From CAZKVJ01 sp964556225 (GTDB lineage Bacteria; Actinomycetota; Acidimicrobiia; Acidimicrobiales; Ilumatobacteraceae): a stretch of DNA of 64,000 nt. The stretch covers positions 156,999 to 220,998 of the forward strand of contig CAZKVJ010000004.1 in the NCBI GenBank assembly GCA_964556225.1, read 5' to 3'. Positions within the stretch are counted from its first letter, which is position 1, and each line of letters begins with the position of its first letter. The notes beneath the pieces were generated by a model. It searched no databases and was not told the origin of the DNA. It was given only the letters and a program-made list of their open reading frames with translations. The position numbers and the translations under genes were made by a program. Below, piece after piece: positions 9,632 through 17,940 of the stretch.

Positions 9632-9946
9632 ATGCCCACCTACGTCTACAAGTTCGTCGAGACCGGCGAGACCATCGAGGTCCAGCAGTCCTTCCACGAC
9701 GAGCCGCTGACCGAGGCGGTGCACCCTGAGCGCGGCACGGTGCTCCCGGTCAAGAAGGTCTTCACACCCGTCGGCGTCACGTTCAAGGGCGGCGGCTTCT
9801 ACAAGACGGACAGCCGCGGGTCCAACGGTGGCTCGGGCTCGGGCAGCGGCGCGGCCACCTCCGGCGAGTCGTCGAGCTCCTCCTCCACCTCCTCCTCCTC
9901 CTCGTCGAGCACCACCTCGTCGAGCACCTCGTCGTCGAGCGACTGA
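9632..9946 (+). CDS. Ruc/FmdB-like small chaperone-type protein lacking all cysteines
   Basis: The 104-residue protein begins MPTYVYKFVETGETIEVQQS and contains the family block VGVTFKGGGFYKTDSR (residues 47-62), then a disordered Gly/Ser tail (about 30 serines in the last 40 residues). This layout fits FmdB-type zinc ribbons and mycobacterial Rv0991c (Ruc), which I recall as a redox-regulated chaperone under HrcA control. Those proteins coordinate zinc with two cysteine pairs; here no cysteine exists anywhere, and the first pair's site reads KFVETGE. The upstream CIRCE and divergent galU support orthology. A redox switch through cysteines is therefore not possible. Transcriptional-regulator annotations of FmdB proteins should be treated with caution. 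Confidence 0.8.
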   Translation: MPTYVYKFVETGETIEVQQSFHDEPLTEAVHPERGTVLPVKKVFTPVGVTFKGGGFYKTDSRGSNGGSGSGSGAATSGESSSSSSTSSSSSSSTTSSSTSSSSD

Positions 9947-10037
9947 CCGGGCCACTCGATAGCGTTCCCCGCCGGCAGCGCCTGCCGATCGACCGAGCGC
10001 GGTCCACGCCGAACCTCCCACCCCGCTGGAGGTTGCG

Positions 10038-10619
10038 ATGCCACCGTTGGTGCTCGCCCGTCGCCTGCTCGCCCGCCACCCCATGGCCCGCTGGGTCGCC
10101 GTGGCCGGCCTGGCGATCGTCGCCGCGATGACCGTGTCGGCGCAGCTGCGCGCCGTCGAGGCGCAGCGCCGGTCCTGGGGCGAGACCATCCCGGTGTGGG
10201 TGGCCCGCTCGACGATCGAGCCCGGCACCACCCTCGACGCCGGTCGGGTCCGCGCCGACCGCTACCCGGCGGCAATGGTGCCTCCCGGCGCGATCACCGA
10301 GCTCGGGGGCACCGCTCACCAGGTCATCGGTGCAGGCGAGATCGTGGTCGAGTCCGACGTCGCACCGACCGCTGGGCCGGCGGCGCTCATCCCCGCCGGC
10401 TGGGCCGCGGTCGCCGTGCCGATGACCGAGCTCCCGGTCGCGCCCGGCGACGTCGTGGCGGTCGCGGCGGGCGGCACGGTCGTGCCCGGGCTCGTGGTGG
10501 ACCACGCTGCGGGCACCGCCCTCGTCGCCGTCGACGAGCGGGACCTCGCCACGGTGGCCGCGGCGGTGGTGGCCGGCGATGCGATCCTCGCCCTCAGCGC
10601 CAGCCCGCCACCACCATGA
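10038..10619 (+). CDS. SAF-domain protein, CpaB-like, single membrane anchor
   Basis: The 193-residue protein has an N-terminal transmembrane segment (WVAVAGLAIVAAMTVSA, about residues 19-35) and then a SAF domain (VWVARSTIEPGTTLDAGRV..., about 52-115). This resembles the N-terminal part of CpaB/RcpC pilus-assembly proteins and flagellar FlgA. Actinobacterial genomes often carry such lone SAF proteins downstream of ruc/fmdB genes; their role is unclear. No pilus genes are nearby. It follows the ruc-like gene by 91 bases, and its last 26 bases overlap the end of the converging uppP. Confidence 0.8.
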   Translation: MPPLVLARRLLARHPMARWVAVAGLAIVAAMTVSAQLRAVEAQRRSWGETIPVWVARSTIEPGTTLDAGRVRADRYPAAMVPPGAITELGGTAHQVIGAGEIVVESDVAPTAGPAALIPAGWAAVAVPMTELPVAPGDVVAVAAGGTVVPGLVVDHAAGTALVAVDERDLATVAAAVVAGDAILALSASPPPP

Positions 10620-11424
10620 CGATGACCGCGGCGCCGACCACGGCGCGGTAGATCACGAACGGAGCGAAGCTGTGCGTTCGCACCAGCTTGAGCGTGCCCC
10701 ACACGGCGAGCCAGCCCGACAGCCCCGCCGACACCACCCCGGCGATCATGGGCGCCAGCAGCCCCTCGGGGATCCCGTCGACCACGAGGCCACCCATCTT
10801 GAACACCACGGCGCCCAGGATGACGGGGATGCTCATCAGGAACGAGATCCGCGCCGCGGTGTCACGGTCGAAGCGGAGCAACCGGCCGGCGGTGATGGTG
10901 ATGCCCGAGCGTGAGGTGCCCGGGTTGAGGGCGAGCGCCTGAGCCGCACCCACGAGGACCGAGTCCCGGACCCCGTAGTCACCCAGGTGGCGGCGCTCCG
11001 CCAGCCGGTCGGCCAGCCCCAGCACCACGCCGCCGACGATCAGCGAGAACCCGATGATGAGGGGCGTGCCGAGCGTGGTGTCGATCCAGTCCTCCGCCAG
11101 GGCACCGACGAGAGCGGCCGGCACGACGGACAGCACCAGCAGCCACGCCAGGCGCCCCTCGGCCGTCTTCGACCGGCGGGGATGGAGCACCATCGCCGCG
11201 CCGCGGCGGACGTACACCGCGAGGTCGCTGCGGAAGTACGCCACGACGGCGACCAGCGTGCCGATGTGGAGGGCCACGTCGAACGCCTTCTTCACGCTCG
11301 GATCGTCGATGTCGTCCCAGCCGAGCACCCACGGCACCAGCAGCAGGTGCCCGCTCGAGGAGATCGGCAGGAACTCCGACAGGCCCTGGACGACGCCCAG
11401 CACGATGGCATGGATGATGGGCAC
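10594..11424 (-). CDS. uppP: Undecaprenyl-diphosphatase UppP (BacA)
   Basis: The 276-residue integral membrane enzyme converts undecaprenyl diphosphate to the monophosphate carrier for peptidoglycan and other wall polymers. The first signature, QGLSEFLPISSSGH (residues 13-26), holds the essential Q/E and the SSSGH stretch. The second, LNPGTSRSGITI, is at mid-protein. Multiple hydrophobic segments run throughout and the length is normal. It ends convergently into the SAF gene (26-base overlap), and its start is 8 bases from the stop of the upstream PHP gene on the same strand, so the two are probably an operon. Confidence 0.96.
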   Translation of the reverse strand: MPIIHAIVLGVVQGLSEFLPISSSGHLLLVPWVLGWDDIDDPSVKKAFDVALHIGTLVAVVAYFRSDLAVYVRRGAAMVLHPRRSKTAEGRLAWLLVLSVVPAALVGALAEDWIDTTLGTPLIIGFSLIVGGVVLGLADRLAERRHLGDYGVRDSVLVGAAQALALNPGTSRSGITITAGRLLRFDRDTAARISFLMSIPVILGAVVFKMGGLVVDGIPEGLLAPMIAGVVSAGLSGWLAVWGTLKLVRTHSFAPFVIYRAVVGAAVIVMVVAGWR

Positions 11425-11432
11425 CGGCGCCG

Positions 11433-12146
11433 CTACCCCCGCCCGACCGACGGGACCACCCTGGGCCGCCAGCGGCGCGGCTCGTCCCAGTGGTGGCCGA
11501 CCACCTCGGCCTCGCCCAGCTTGTCGAGGAAGTCGTGGGGTCCGTCGAAATCGGGCATTTCGACGTAGGCCGCACCCAGGGCCTCGGGCACGTGCGCATC
11601 GCTGCCGGCTCCAGCAGCCAGCCCTCGGTCGGCCGCGAACGCCCGGGCCCGCTCGTTCAGCGACCGCAGCGAGGTCTTGGCGTTGAGCACCTCGACGGCG
11701 TCGAGCAGTCCGGCGTCGGCCAGCTCGACCAGCGCGGGCTCCGACAGGTTGCGCCGCATCGGGTCGAAGGGGTGCGGCACGTACACGACACCCCCCTGAG
11801 CGCGGATGGCGGCCGCGGCGGCCGCAGCCGGCAGGCCGGCGGGGACGTGCTCGGTGAGGAACAGCCCGATGAGCTCACCGGCGTGGGTCTTCATCTCCTC
11901 GCCCACGACCACCCGGCAGGCGAGTCGGGCGGACATCTCGACGGCCCCTCGGATCGAGGCGTGGTCGGTGATGCACAGGACGTCGATGCCACTCGCCCGC
12001 ACCGCCTCGTCGAGCTCGTCGGGGGTGGTGGTCGAGTCGCCGCTCCACATCGTGTGGCTGTGCAGGTCGACGCGCACCCATCCCGCCCGGACGGGCCGCT
12101 CGAGGTGTGGATGCCGACGAACGGCATCGGAGGAGGGCGCCGCCAC
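11433..12146 (-). CDS. PHP-domain metal-dependent phosphoesterase
   Basis: A PHP-family protein of about 237 residues. The first metal motif is VDLHSHTMWSGDS; TDHAS, a VVGEEM(K)TH glutamate block, PHPFDPMRR and GAGSDAHVPEA follow in the family order. These histidines and aspartates bind a metal cluster and hydrolyse phosphoester substrates, in related actinobacterial proteins small phosphorylated molecules or nucleoside phosphates. The start is uncertain. The frame is open to a GTG at 12194, which would overlap the divergent reductase gene, so the GTG at 12146 was chosen to avoid overlap. It lies just upstream of uppP. Confidence 0.85.
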   Translation of the reverse strand: MAAPSSDAVRRHPHLERPVRAGWVRVDLHSHTMWSGDSTTTPDELDEAVRASGIDVLCITDHASIRGAVEMSARLACRVVVGEEMKTHAGELIGLFLTEHVPAGLPAAAAAAAIRAQGGVVYVPHPFDPMRRNLSEPALVELADAGLLDAVEVLNAKTSLRSLNERARAFAADRGLAAGAGSDAHVPEALGAAYVEMPDFDGPHDFLDKLGEAEVVGHHWDEPRRWRPRVVPSVGRG

Positions 12147-12171
12147 GAGGTGCCAGGGTACCGTCACGGGC

Positions 12172-12972
12172 GTGCCGGCCACGTTGTTCGTCACCGGCGG
12201 ACGGGGTTTCCTCGGCCGGCGGGTCGTGTCCCGAGCGGCGGCCGCCGGGTGGGAGGTCGTCGCGCCGTCCAGCGTGGAGCTCGACGTGCGCGACGGCGCA
12301 GCCGTGGCAGCGGCGATCGCTGCGGCGCACCCACGAGGTGTGGTCCATCTCGCCTACCGGGCGGTGGAGGCCGACACGATCGTCGACGGCTCGACGAACG
12401 TGGCGCGGGCGTCCAGCGCGGCCGGCGCCCGGCTGGTGCACCTGTCCACCGACGTCGTGTTCGCCGGCCGCGATCAGCCCTATGTCGAGCGCGACCTCCC
12501 CGACCCGGTGTTCGCGTACGGGCGGGCCAAGGCTGCGGCCGAAGTGGCGGTCGCCGCCGCCGATCCGCGTGCGGTGATCGTGCGCACGTCGCTGCTGTAC
12601 TCCGATCAGCCCGACGACCTCGCCACGTGCCAGACCGACGTGACCGACCCCGGCTTCGCGTTCTTCGTCGACGAGCACCGCTCCCCCGCCTGCGTGGACG
12701 ACGTGGCGGCAGCCGTCGTGGCGCTGGCCGGCCCGCTCGCCGACGTCGTTGGACCGCTGCACGTCGCCGGACCAGAGGCGTGGAGCCGCGACCGCTTCGC
12801 TGCGCACGTCGCCCGGTGGCTCCGGCTCGACGTGTCACGGCTGCGCACGGCCCGGCGCGCTGACCTCGGGCTGGTGCGGCCCGGGCGGGTGGTGCTCGAC
12901 GTGTCGCTCGCCGAGGGGCTGGGCCTCCGGTGCCGGCCCGTGGGCGAGGTGCTCAGGCCCCGCTCATCGTGA
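12172..12972 (+). CDS. RmlD-like NAD(P)-dependent sugar-nucleotide reductase/epimerase
   Basis: The 266-residue Rossmann protein has TGGRGFLGRR at residues 7-16 for NAD(P) binding and a catalytic YxxxK (YGRAKAAAE) near residue 116. Blocks such as LSTDVVFAG and a VDDVAAAVVAL region resemble dTDP-4-dehydrorhamnose reductases (RmlD). No other rhamnose genes are adjacent, so the sugar substrate is unknown. The GTG at 12172 was chosen because the glycine motif falls at the normal distance from it. The end overlaps the converging tldE gene by 20 bases. Confidence 0.8.
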   Translation: MPATLFVTGGRGFLGRRVVSRAAAAGWEVVAPSSVELDVRDGAAVAAAIAAAHPRGVVHLAYRAVEADTIVDGSTNVARASSAAGARLVHLSTDVVFAGRDQPYVERDLPDPVFAYGRAKAAAEVAVAAADPRAVIVRTSLLYSDQPDDLATCQTDVTDPGFAFFVDEHRSPACVDDVAAAVVALAGPLADVVGPLHVAGPEAWSRDRFAAHVARWLRLDVSRLRTARRADLGLVRPGRVVLDVSLAEGLGLRCRPVGEVLRPRSS

Positions 12973-14293
12973 CGTCGCGGATGGTCAGGCTCACGCCGGC
13001 CGCCCGCATCGGGAGCCAGTCGACGTCGCCACCGACTTCGACCACGTCGTGGAGCATCCGCTGAAGCGTGGATGCGATCGTGAACTCGCGCACCGGGCCA
13101 CCGAGCTGGCCGCCCGAGATGAGCAGGCCGGACGCACCCGTGGAGAAGTCGCCCGAGATCGGGTTCACGCCGCTGTGGAGGCCCTGCACGCTCTGGATGA
13201 GGACCCCGTCGTCGACGTCGGCGATCAGCTGCTCCTGGGTCCTGGTGCCAGGGGTCAGCGCAAGGGCCAGGCAGCCGACGCCGGGACTGCCCCGGAAGCC
13301 GCCGCGAACCGCGTTGGCGGTACTGCGGGTGGCGGCCCGCCGGGCGCTGTAGCTGTTGTGCACGAAGCCCTGCAGCACGCCCGCATCGATGAGGACGTTG
13401 CGTCGCGCCGCGAGCCCCTCACCGTCGATGTCGGTGGCGGTGTAGGCGAGCGGGTTCGTGGGATCGTCGACGAGCGTCACCAGCGGGCTGGCAACGAGCT
13501 CGCCGACCCGCTCGGCGAAGAAGCTGCGGCCCTTGATGACCGCCTCACCGTTCAAGGTGGCGGACAGCACACCGAGCAGCTGGGCGGTGACGAACGGGTC
13601 GAGCACGACGGTGAGACGCCGGCTCTGCGGCTTCACCGCACCGAGCAGGCGGGTGGCCCGCTCGGCCGCCTCACGCGCCGCCTTCGCCAGGTCGAACGTC
13701 TCGGGATCGCGGCCGACCGCGAAGCCGAAGCCGGTCTGGGTCTCGGCGCCGTCGTCGGCCAGGGTGCTCACCGACACGTAGGCGCCGTTCTCCCGGCCGC
13801 TCACACGGATGCCGGTGGAGGTGGCCACCGCTGCCTCGGCGAACACGTCGGAGTAGTTGGAATCGTCGACGCGCACCCGTGGGTCGGCCGCCACCGTCAG
13901 GCGCTCGAGCTCCTTGGTGAGCTCGATCTTGCGAGCCGTCGGCACCGCCTCGAGGGCGTCGCTCCACAGCTCCTGGGGGATCACCTCCACACCGTCCGGC
14001 GCGGCCAGGCCAGCCCATTCATCGGGGGTGCCGAAGCGAACGTTGTCGCGGGCCTCGGCGAGCACCTCGGCAACGGCGGCCTCGTCGAGCGTGCCGGCGT
14101 AGGCGAAGCCCGTGCGGCCATCGCGCACGATCCGCACGCCGATGCCCTCCGACTGAGCGGACACGAAGTGCTCGATCTCACCCTGGTAGACCCGGATGTC
14201 GGTCTCCCGGCCGCGCCCGACATAGGCCTCGACCTGCTCGCCGGGCTCGGCCGCGGCGATCACCCGGTCGCACAGCGCCAGCAGCTCGGTCAT
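12953..14293 (-). CDS. tldE: TldE/PmbA-type metalloprotease subunit
   Basis: The 446-residue TldE (PmbA) subunit partners TldD in a heterodimeric protease that degrades small unfolded peptides and matures some modified peptides. It shows the family opening (ERLTVAADPRVRVDDSNYSD region) and VGELVASPLVTLVDD, shared with TldD, plus the C-terminal GLHSGVNPISGDFSTGASG. As expected for TldE it has no HExxxH; the metal site is in TldD. It follows tldD by 43 bases on the same strand. The ATG at 14293 (MTELLALCDRV) is the natural family start. Confidence 0.92.
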   Translation of the reverse strand: MTELLALCDRVIAAAEPGEQVEAYVGRGRETDIRVYQGEIEHFVSAQSEGIGVRIVRDGRTGFAYAGTLDEAAVAEVLAEARDNVRFGTPDEWAGLAAPDGVEVIPQELWSDALEAVPTARKIELTKELERLTVAADPRVRVDDSNYSDVFAEAAVATSTGIRVSGRENGAYVSVSTLADDGAETQTGFGFAVGRDPETFDLAKAAREAAERATRLLGAVKPQSRRLTVVLDPFVTAQLLGVLSATLNGEAVIKGRSFFAERVGELVASPLVTLVDDPTNPLAYTATDIDGEGLAARRNVLIDAGVLQGFVHNSYSARRAATRSTANAVRGGFRGSPGVGCLALALTPGTRTQEQLIADVDDGVLIQSVQGLHSGVNPISGDFSTGASGLLISGGQLGGPVREFTIASTLQRMLHDVVEVGGDVDWLPMRAAGVSLTIRDVTMSGA

Positions 14294-14336
14294 GGCCTCC
14301 CGCCCTCGGCCGCTCGGGACGTCTCGCTCCGCTCGG

Positions 14337-15773
14337 TCATGACGCGGTGCCGCCGACCGTGAGCGCCCGCACCCGCAACGTCGGCTGGCCATCGCCCACC
14401 GGCACCCCCTGGCCATCCTTGCCGCACGTGCCGGGGTTGCCCATCGCGAAGTCGTTCCCGAGCAGGTCGATGTCGCGCAGCACCTGCGGGCCGTTGCCGA
14501 TGAGGTTCCCCTCGCGGAGGGGTTCGGTGATCTCGCCACCCTCGATGAGGTACGCCTCGGTCATGCCGAACACGAAGTCACCGGTGGCGGTGTTGACACT
14601 GCCGCCCCCCAGCTTGGCGACGTACACGCCGTGGTCGGTGGCTCGCACGATGTCGTCGGGATCGTCGGCACCGTTCAGCACGAAGGTGTTGGTCATCCGA
14701 ACCATCGGCAGGTGCATGTAGCTCTGACGACGCCCATTGCCGGTCTGGCGCCGGCCCTCCTTGCGAGCCCGCAGGAAGTCCCACATGTAGTCGGTGAGGA
14801 CGCCGTCCTCGATGAGCACGTTGCGCCCGCTCGGGTGGCCCTCGTCGTCGATGCCGATGGCGCCCCACTCCCCGGGCATCGTGCCGTCGTCGATCAGCGT
14901 GACGAGGGGCGACGCCACGAGCTCGCCCACCTTGCCCTGGTAGACGCTCGCACCCTTCGACACCAGGTCGGCCTCGAGGCCGTGCCCGCAGGCCTCGTGG
15001 AAGAGCACCCCCCCGCTGCCCTGGCGGATCACCACGGGCATGCTCCCGCTGGGGGTGGGACGGGCCTTGAGCTTGGTGAGGGCCCGCTCCGCGGCGCCGC
15101 GGGCGAGCGCCTCGACGTCGACGAGGTCGAACAGCTCGAACCCGACCGTGTGGCCGGCCGAGTCGAAGCCGGTCTGCATGCCGGTGTCACCGTTCGCCAC
15201 CACGCTGATGCGCACCAGCGTTCGGACCTGCTCGTCGGCGGCCAGGAGGCCGTCGCTGTTGGCCACGAGCACCCGACGCTGGCTGTCGCCGTAGCTGGCC
15301 GACACCTGCACCACGGCCGCTCCGGCGCCACGGGCGGCGTCGTCGATGCGCTGGAGCAGCGCGACCTTGGCCGCCTTGGGGACCGAGTCCGGCGCGACCA
15401 GCACCTGACCGACCGGGTGGGGCGCGGCCGCACGCAGCGCGACGGTTCGGGCGCCGCCCCCGCCCTTACGGGCAGCGGCCGCTGCCGCCTCGGCGGCTTC
15501 GAGCAGGCCTCGCTCGCTCAGATCGGCGGTGTGGGCGAAGCCGGTGGTGTCGCCGGCCACCACCCGGATGCCGGCCCCACAGTCGCGGCCGCTGGTGACC
15601 TGCTCGATCCGCCCGTCGTCCAGTCCGGCGGACGTCGAGCGCTTGTCCTCGGCGTACACCTCGGCGAACTCGCCCCCCTGGCGCAGCGCCGCGCCGAGCA
15701 CCCGCTCGAGCACATCCGGCTCGATCAGGTCGCCCACTGCCGCCTCGCGCACCGTCACGTCCCGCACCGTCAT
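14337..15773 (-). CDS. tldD: TldD metalloprotease, catalytic subunit
   Basis: The 478-residue catalytic partner of TldE. The zinc motif HEACGH is at residues 259-264 (HExxxH), within GGVLFHEACGHGLEADLVSK. GELVASPLVTLIDD and the C-terminal GNPGTCGKDGQGVPVGDGQP follow. Length is normal for TldD. It is the first gene of a two-gene unit. No peptide-precursor gene was seen nearby, so there is no sign of a dedicated modified-peptide substrate; general peptide turnover is the simplest role. The ATG at 15773 precedes MTVRDVTVREA; the frame is open further but without family support. Confidence 0.94.
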   Translation of the reverse strand: MTVRDVTVREAAVGDLIEPDVLERVLGAALRQGGEFAEVYAEDKRSTSAGLDDGRIEQVTSGRDCGAGIRVVAGDTTGFAHTADLSERGLLEAAEAAAAAARKGGGGARTVALRAAAPHPVGQVLVAPDSVPKAAKVALLQRIDDAARGAGAAVVQVSASYGDSQRRVLVANSDGLLAADEQVRTLVRISVVANGDTGMQTGFDSAGHTVGFELFDLVDVEALARGAAERALTKLKARPTPSGSMPVVIRQGSGGVLFHEACGHGLEADLVSKGASVYQGKVGELVASPLVTLIDDGTMPGEWGAIGIDDEGHPSGRNVLIEDGVLTDYMWDFLRARKEGRRQTGNGRRQSYMHLPMVRMTNTFVLNGADDPDDIVRATDHGVYVAKLGGGSVNTATGDFVFGMTEAYLIEGGEITEPLREGNLIGNGPQVLRDIDLLGNDFAMGNPGTCGKDGQGVPVGDGQPTLRVRALTVGGTAS

Positions 15774-15838
15774 GGGGCGAGGATAGCGACCAGGCCGATT
15801 TTCGACCTTCGGTGCGACCACGCGTAGGGTGGGCGGCC

Positions 15839-16216
15839 GTGGCGATCACGCCGGGAGCACGAGGAGAGGCGAGCCTGGTCGTCGGCGAGGCCGACACCGC
15901 CATCGCCATGCACAGCGGCACGGTGCCCGTGCTGGCCACCCCGCGAGTCGTCGCCTTGGTCGAGGAAGCCTCGGTCCTCGCCGTCGAGGGGTCACTGGCG
16001 CCCGGCACCACCACCGTCGGGATGCGGGTGCAGCTCGACCACCTCCAGCCGACCAAGATCGGCGACGAGGTGACCGCCGAAGCGGTGCTCGATCGGGTCG
16101 AGGGCCGCCGGCTGATGTTCACCGTCTCGGTGTCGGACCACCGTGGCCTCGTCGCCGCCGGCAAGGTCACCCGAGTGCTCGTCGACCTCGAGCGCTTCCT
16201 CGGAAAGTGCCCCTGA
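15839..16216 (+). CDS. Hotdog-fold thioesterase, FlK-like
   Basis: The 125-residue protein has the FlK-type hotdog pattern: GTVPVLATPRVVALVEEAS near residues 22-40, then GTTTVGMRVQLDHLQPT and a strand RLMFTVSVSD. FlK of Streptomyces cattleya hydrolyses fluoroacetyl-CoA; most relatives have unknown acyl-CoA substrates. The GTG at 15839 gives the best fit, while a GTG 27 bases upstream would add MRPRVGWAA. It converges with a ThDP-dependent enzyme that may also act on acyl-CoA or 2-oxo acids, but a link between them is only a guess. Confidence 0.75.
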   Translation: MAITPGARGEASLVVGEADTAIAMHSGTVPVLATPRVVALVEEASVLAVEGSLAPGTTTVGMRVQLDHLQPTKIGDEVTAEAVLDRVEGRRLMFTVSVSDHRGLVAAGKVTRVLVDLERFLGKCP

Positions 16217-16251
16217 CCCCCACACGATCCGGTTCGGGGGATGGTGGGTGC

Positions 16252-17877
16252 TCAGCCGAGGTTGGAGGAGCGGGGGTAGACGTCGTCGGGGTCGGTGACG
16301 ACGTTCACCAGGTAGGGCACGCCGGCGGCAAAGGCTCGCTCCAGCGCCGGGCCGAGCTGCTCGGGCTCGCAGACCGTCTCCCCCGCTCCACCGAGCACCC
16401 GGACCACCTCGTCGTACCGGCACCCCGGCTGCAGGTCGCAGGCCATGTCCCAGCCGTAGATCGAGCGCATCGGATGCTTCTCGAGCCCCCAGATGCCGTT
16501 GTTGCCGACCACCATCACCACCGCAAGCCCATGGCGAACCATCGAGTCGGCGTCCATCAGGCTGAAGCCGGCCGCACCGTCGCCGAGCAGCAGCACCACC
16601 TGGCTCGACGGGCGGGCGACCCGGGCCGCGATGGCGTAGCCAGGGCCGTTGCCGAGGCAGCCGTACGGTCCGGTGTCGAGCCAGCACCCGGGCTCGTGGA
16701 CCTCGACGTACTTGCCGGCATAGCTGGCGAAGTCGCCGCCGTCGCAGATGACCACGGCGTCGCGAGCCAACCGGCGCGCCAGCTCGCCGTAGATCCGCGA
16801 CGGCTTGATGGGTGAGGCCGCGTCGACGAGGGCGGCACGGTCCGACTCTGCCGCTGCCGACTCGGCGTCACGCAGCGACTCGACCCAGGAGAGGTGGTCG
16901 ACCACGTTGCCGCTCCACTCGGCGAGACCCGCCAGCACGGCGCCGATGTCACCGACCACGGTCGGGACGTCGACGTGCATCGCCCGCTGGCTCTCGGCAT
17001 CGACCACGTGGGCGACCGTCGCCGACCCGAACGATCCAAAGCCCAGCCGGAAGTCGAGCGGGGTGCCGAGCACCACCACCAGGTCGGCCTTCTGCTTCAG
17101 CAGCCCGCGTGTGCGCAAGAAGGCCAGCGGGTGGTCAGCCGGCAACGTCCCCCGACCGAGGCCGTTGAAGTAGCACGGCACCTGGAACCGCTCGGCCGCC
17201 GCCCGGAGCTGGGGCCAGGCGCCGGCCCAGTAGACGTCGCTCCCCACCATCAACGCCGGACGCTGGGCCGAGGCGAGCAGCCCCGCCAGTCGAGTCACCG
17301 CATCGGGATCCGGGTCGGCGGCCCGAGTGGCCTGGAACGGATCGACGTCGGGCAGCTCGCCACTCGATGGCCCGAACACGTCGAGGGGAAAGTCGAGGAA
17401 CACCGGGCCGCGGTGCGGCGTGGCCGCGGCGACGGCCGCGTCGAACACCAGGGCGCCGGCAGCGGACGGATCGGTGACGGTGCCGGCCAGCTTGGTGATG
17501 GACGACACGATCGGGACGTGGTCGAGCTCTTGGAGCGAGCCCGCCCCCCACCGACCCTGGGGTGCCCGGCCGCCCAGCACGACCAGCGGCGAGCCGTTGA
17601 AGTGCGCCGACGTGATGGCCGACACCCCGTTGGTGATGCCCGGACCGGCGGTGAGGGCGGCGAACCCGGGGCGGCGGGTGAGCTTGGCCCAGGCCTCGGC
17701 CGCGAACGTGGCCGTCTGCTCGTGACGCGTGTCGATGACCCGCATCCCCTGGTTGCGCGCCGCGTCGTACAGCGGCCAGATGTGACCACCGTTGAGCGTG
17801 AACATCACGTCGATGCCGAAACGGCGCAAGGCGGCGATCGCCTGCTCGCCGGCATGCCCGTCGATCGTGGTCGTCAT
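16252..17877 (-). CDS. ThDP-dependent enzyme of the acetolactate synthase/2-hydroxyacyl-CoA lyase family
   Basis: The 541-residue protein has the three ThDP-enzyme domains. The N-terminal PYR domain has the conserved glutamate in DTRHEQTATFAAEAW. The middle domain contains QRPALMVGSDVYW. The C-terminal PP domain has the metal site GDGAAGFSLMDADSMVRHGL...VVGNNGIWG. It resembles ILVBL/oxalyl-CoA decarboxylase-like proteins more than true IlvB, which is present at 57828-59576. The exact reaction cannot be read from sequence. The start could be 12 bases upstream (MLSI); MTTTIDGHAGE at 17877 looks natural. It diverges from a PAP2 gene 63 bases away. Confidence 0.85.
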   Translation of the reverse strand: MTTTIDGHAGEQAIAALRRFGIDVMFTLNGGHIWPLYDAARNQGMRVIDTRHEQTATFAAEAWAKLTRRPGFAALTAGPGITNGVSAITSAHFNGSPLVVLGGRAPQGRWGAGSLQELDHVPIVSSITKLAGTVTDPSAAGALVFDAAVAAATPHRGPVFLDFPLDVFGPSSGELPDVDPFQATRAADPDPDAVTRLAGLLASAQRPALMVGSDVYWAGAWPQLRAAAERFQVPCYFNGLGRGTLPADHPLAFLRTRGLLKQKADLVVVLGTPLDFRLGFGSFGSATVAHVVDAESQRAMHVDVPTVVGDIGAVLAGLAEWSGNVVDHLSWVESLRDAESAAAESDRAALVDAASPIKPSRIYGELARRLARDAVVICDGGDFASYAGKYVEVHEPGCWLDTGPYGCLGNGPGYAIAARVARPSSQVVLLLGDGAAGFSLMDADSMVRHGLAVVMVVGNNGIWGLEKHPMRSIYGWDMACDLQPGCRYDEVVRVLGGAGETVCEPEQLGPALERAFAAGVPYLVNVVTDPDDVYPRSSNLG

Positions 17878-17940
17878 GATCGACAGCATCGCACGACGAG
17901 CCAGCGACCGGCGCAGCGGCGTGCCTAACCTGGAGTCGCT

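Noticed and set aside
9632..9946. Calling the small serine-rich gene a zinc-ribbon transcriptional regulator (FmdB)
   Set aside because: No cysteine is present, so no zinc ribbon can form, and CIRCE control and synteny fit the Ruc chaperone group better.
16252..17877. A second acetolactate synthase (IlvB)
   Set aside because: It lacks an adjacent regulatory subunit and differs from the true ilvB at 57828-59576 in its catalytic-region blocks; it fits the broader 2-hydroxyacyl-CoA lyase-like group.
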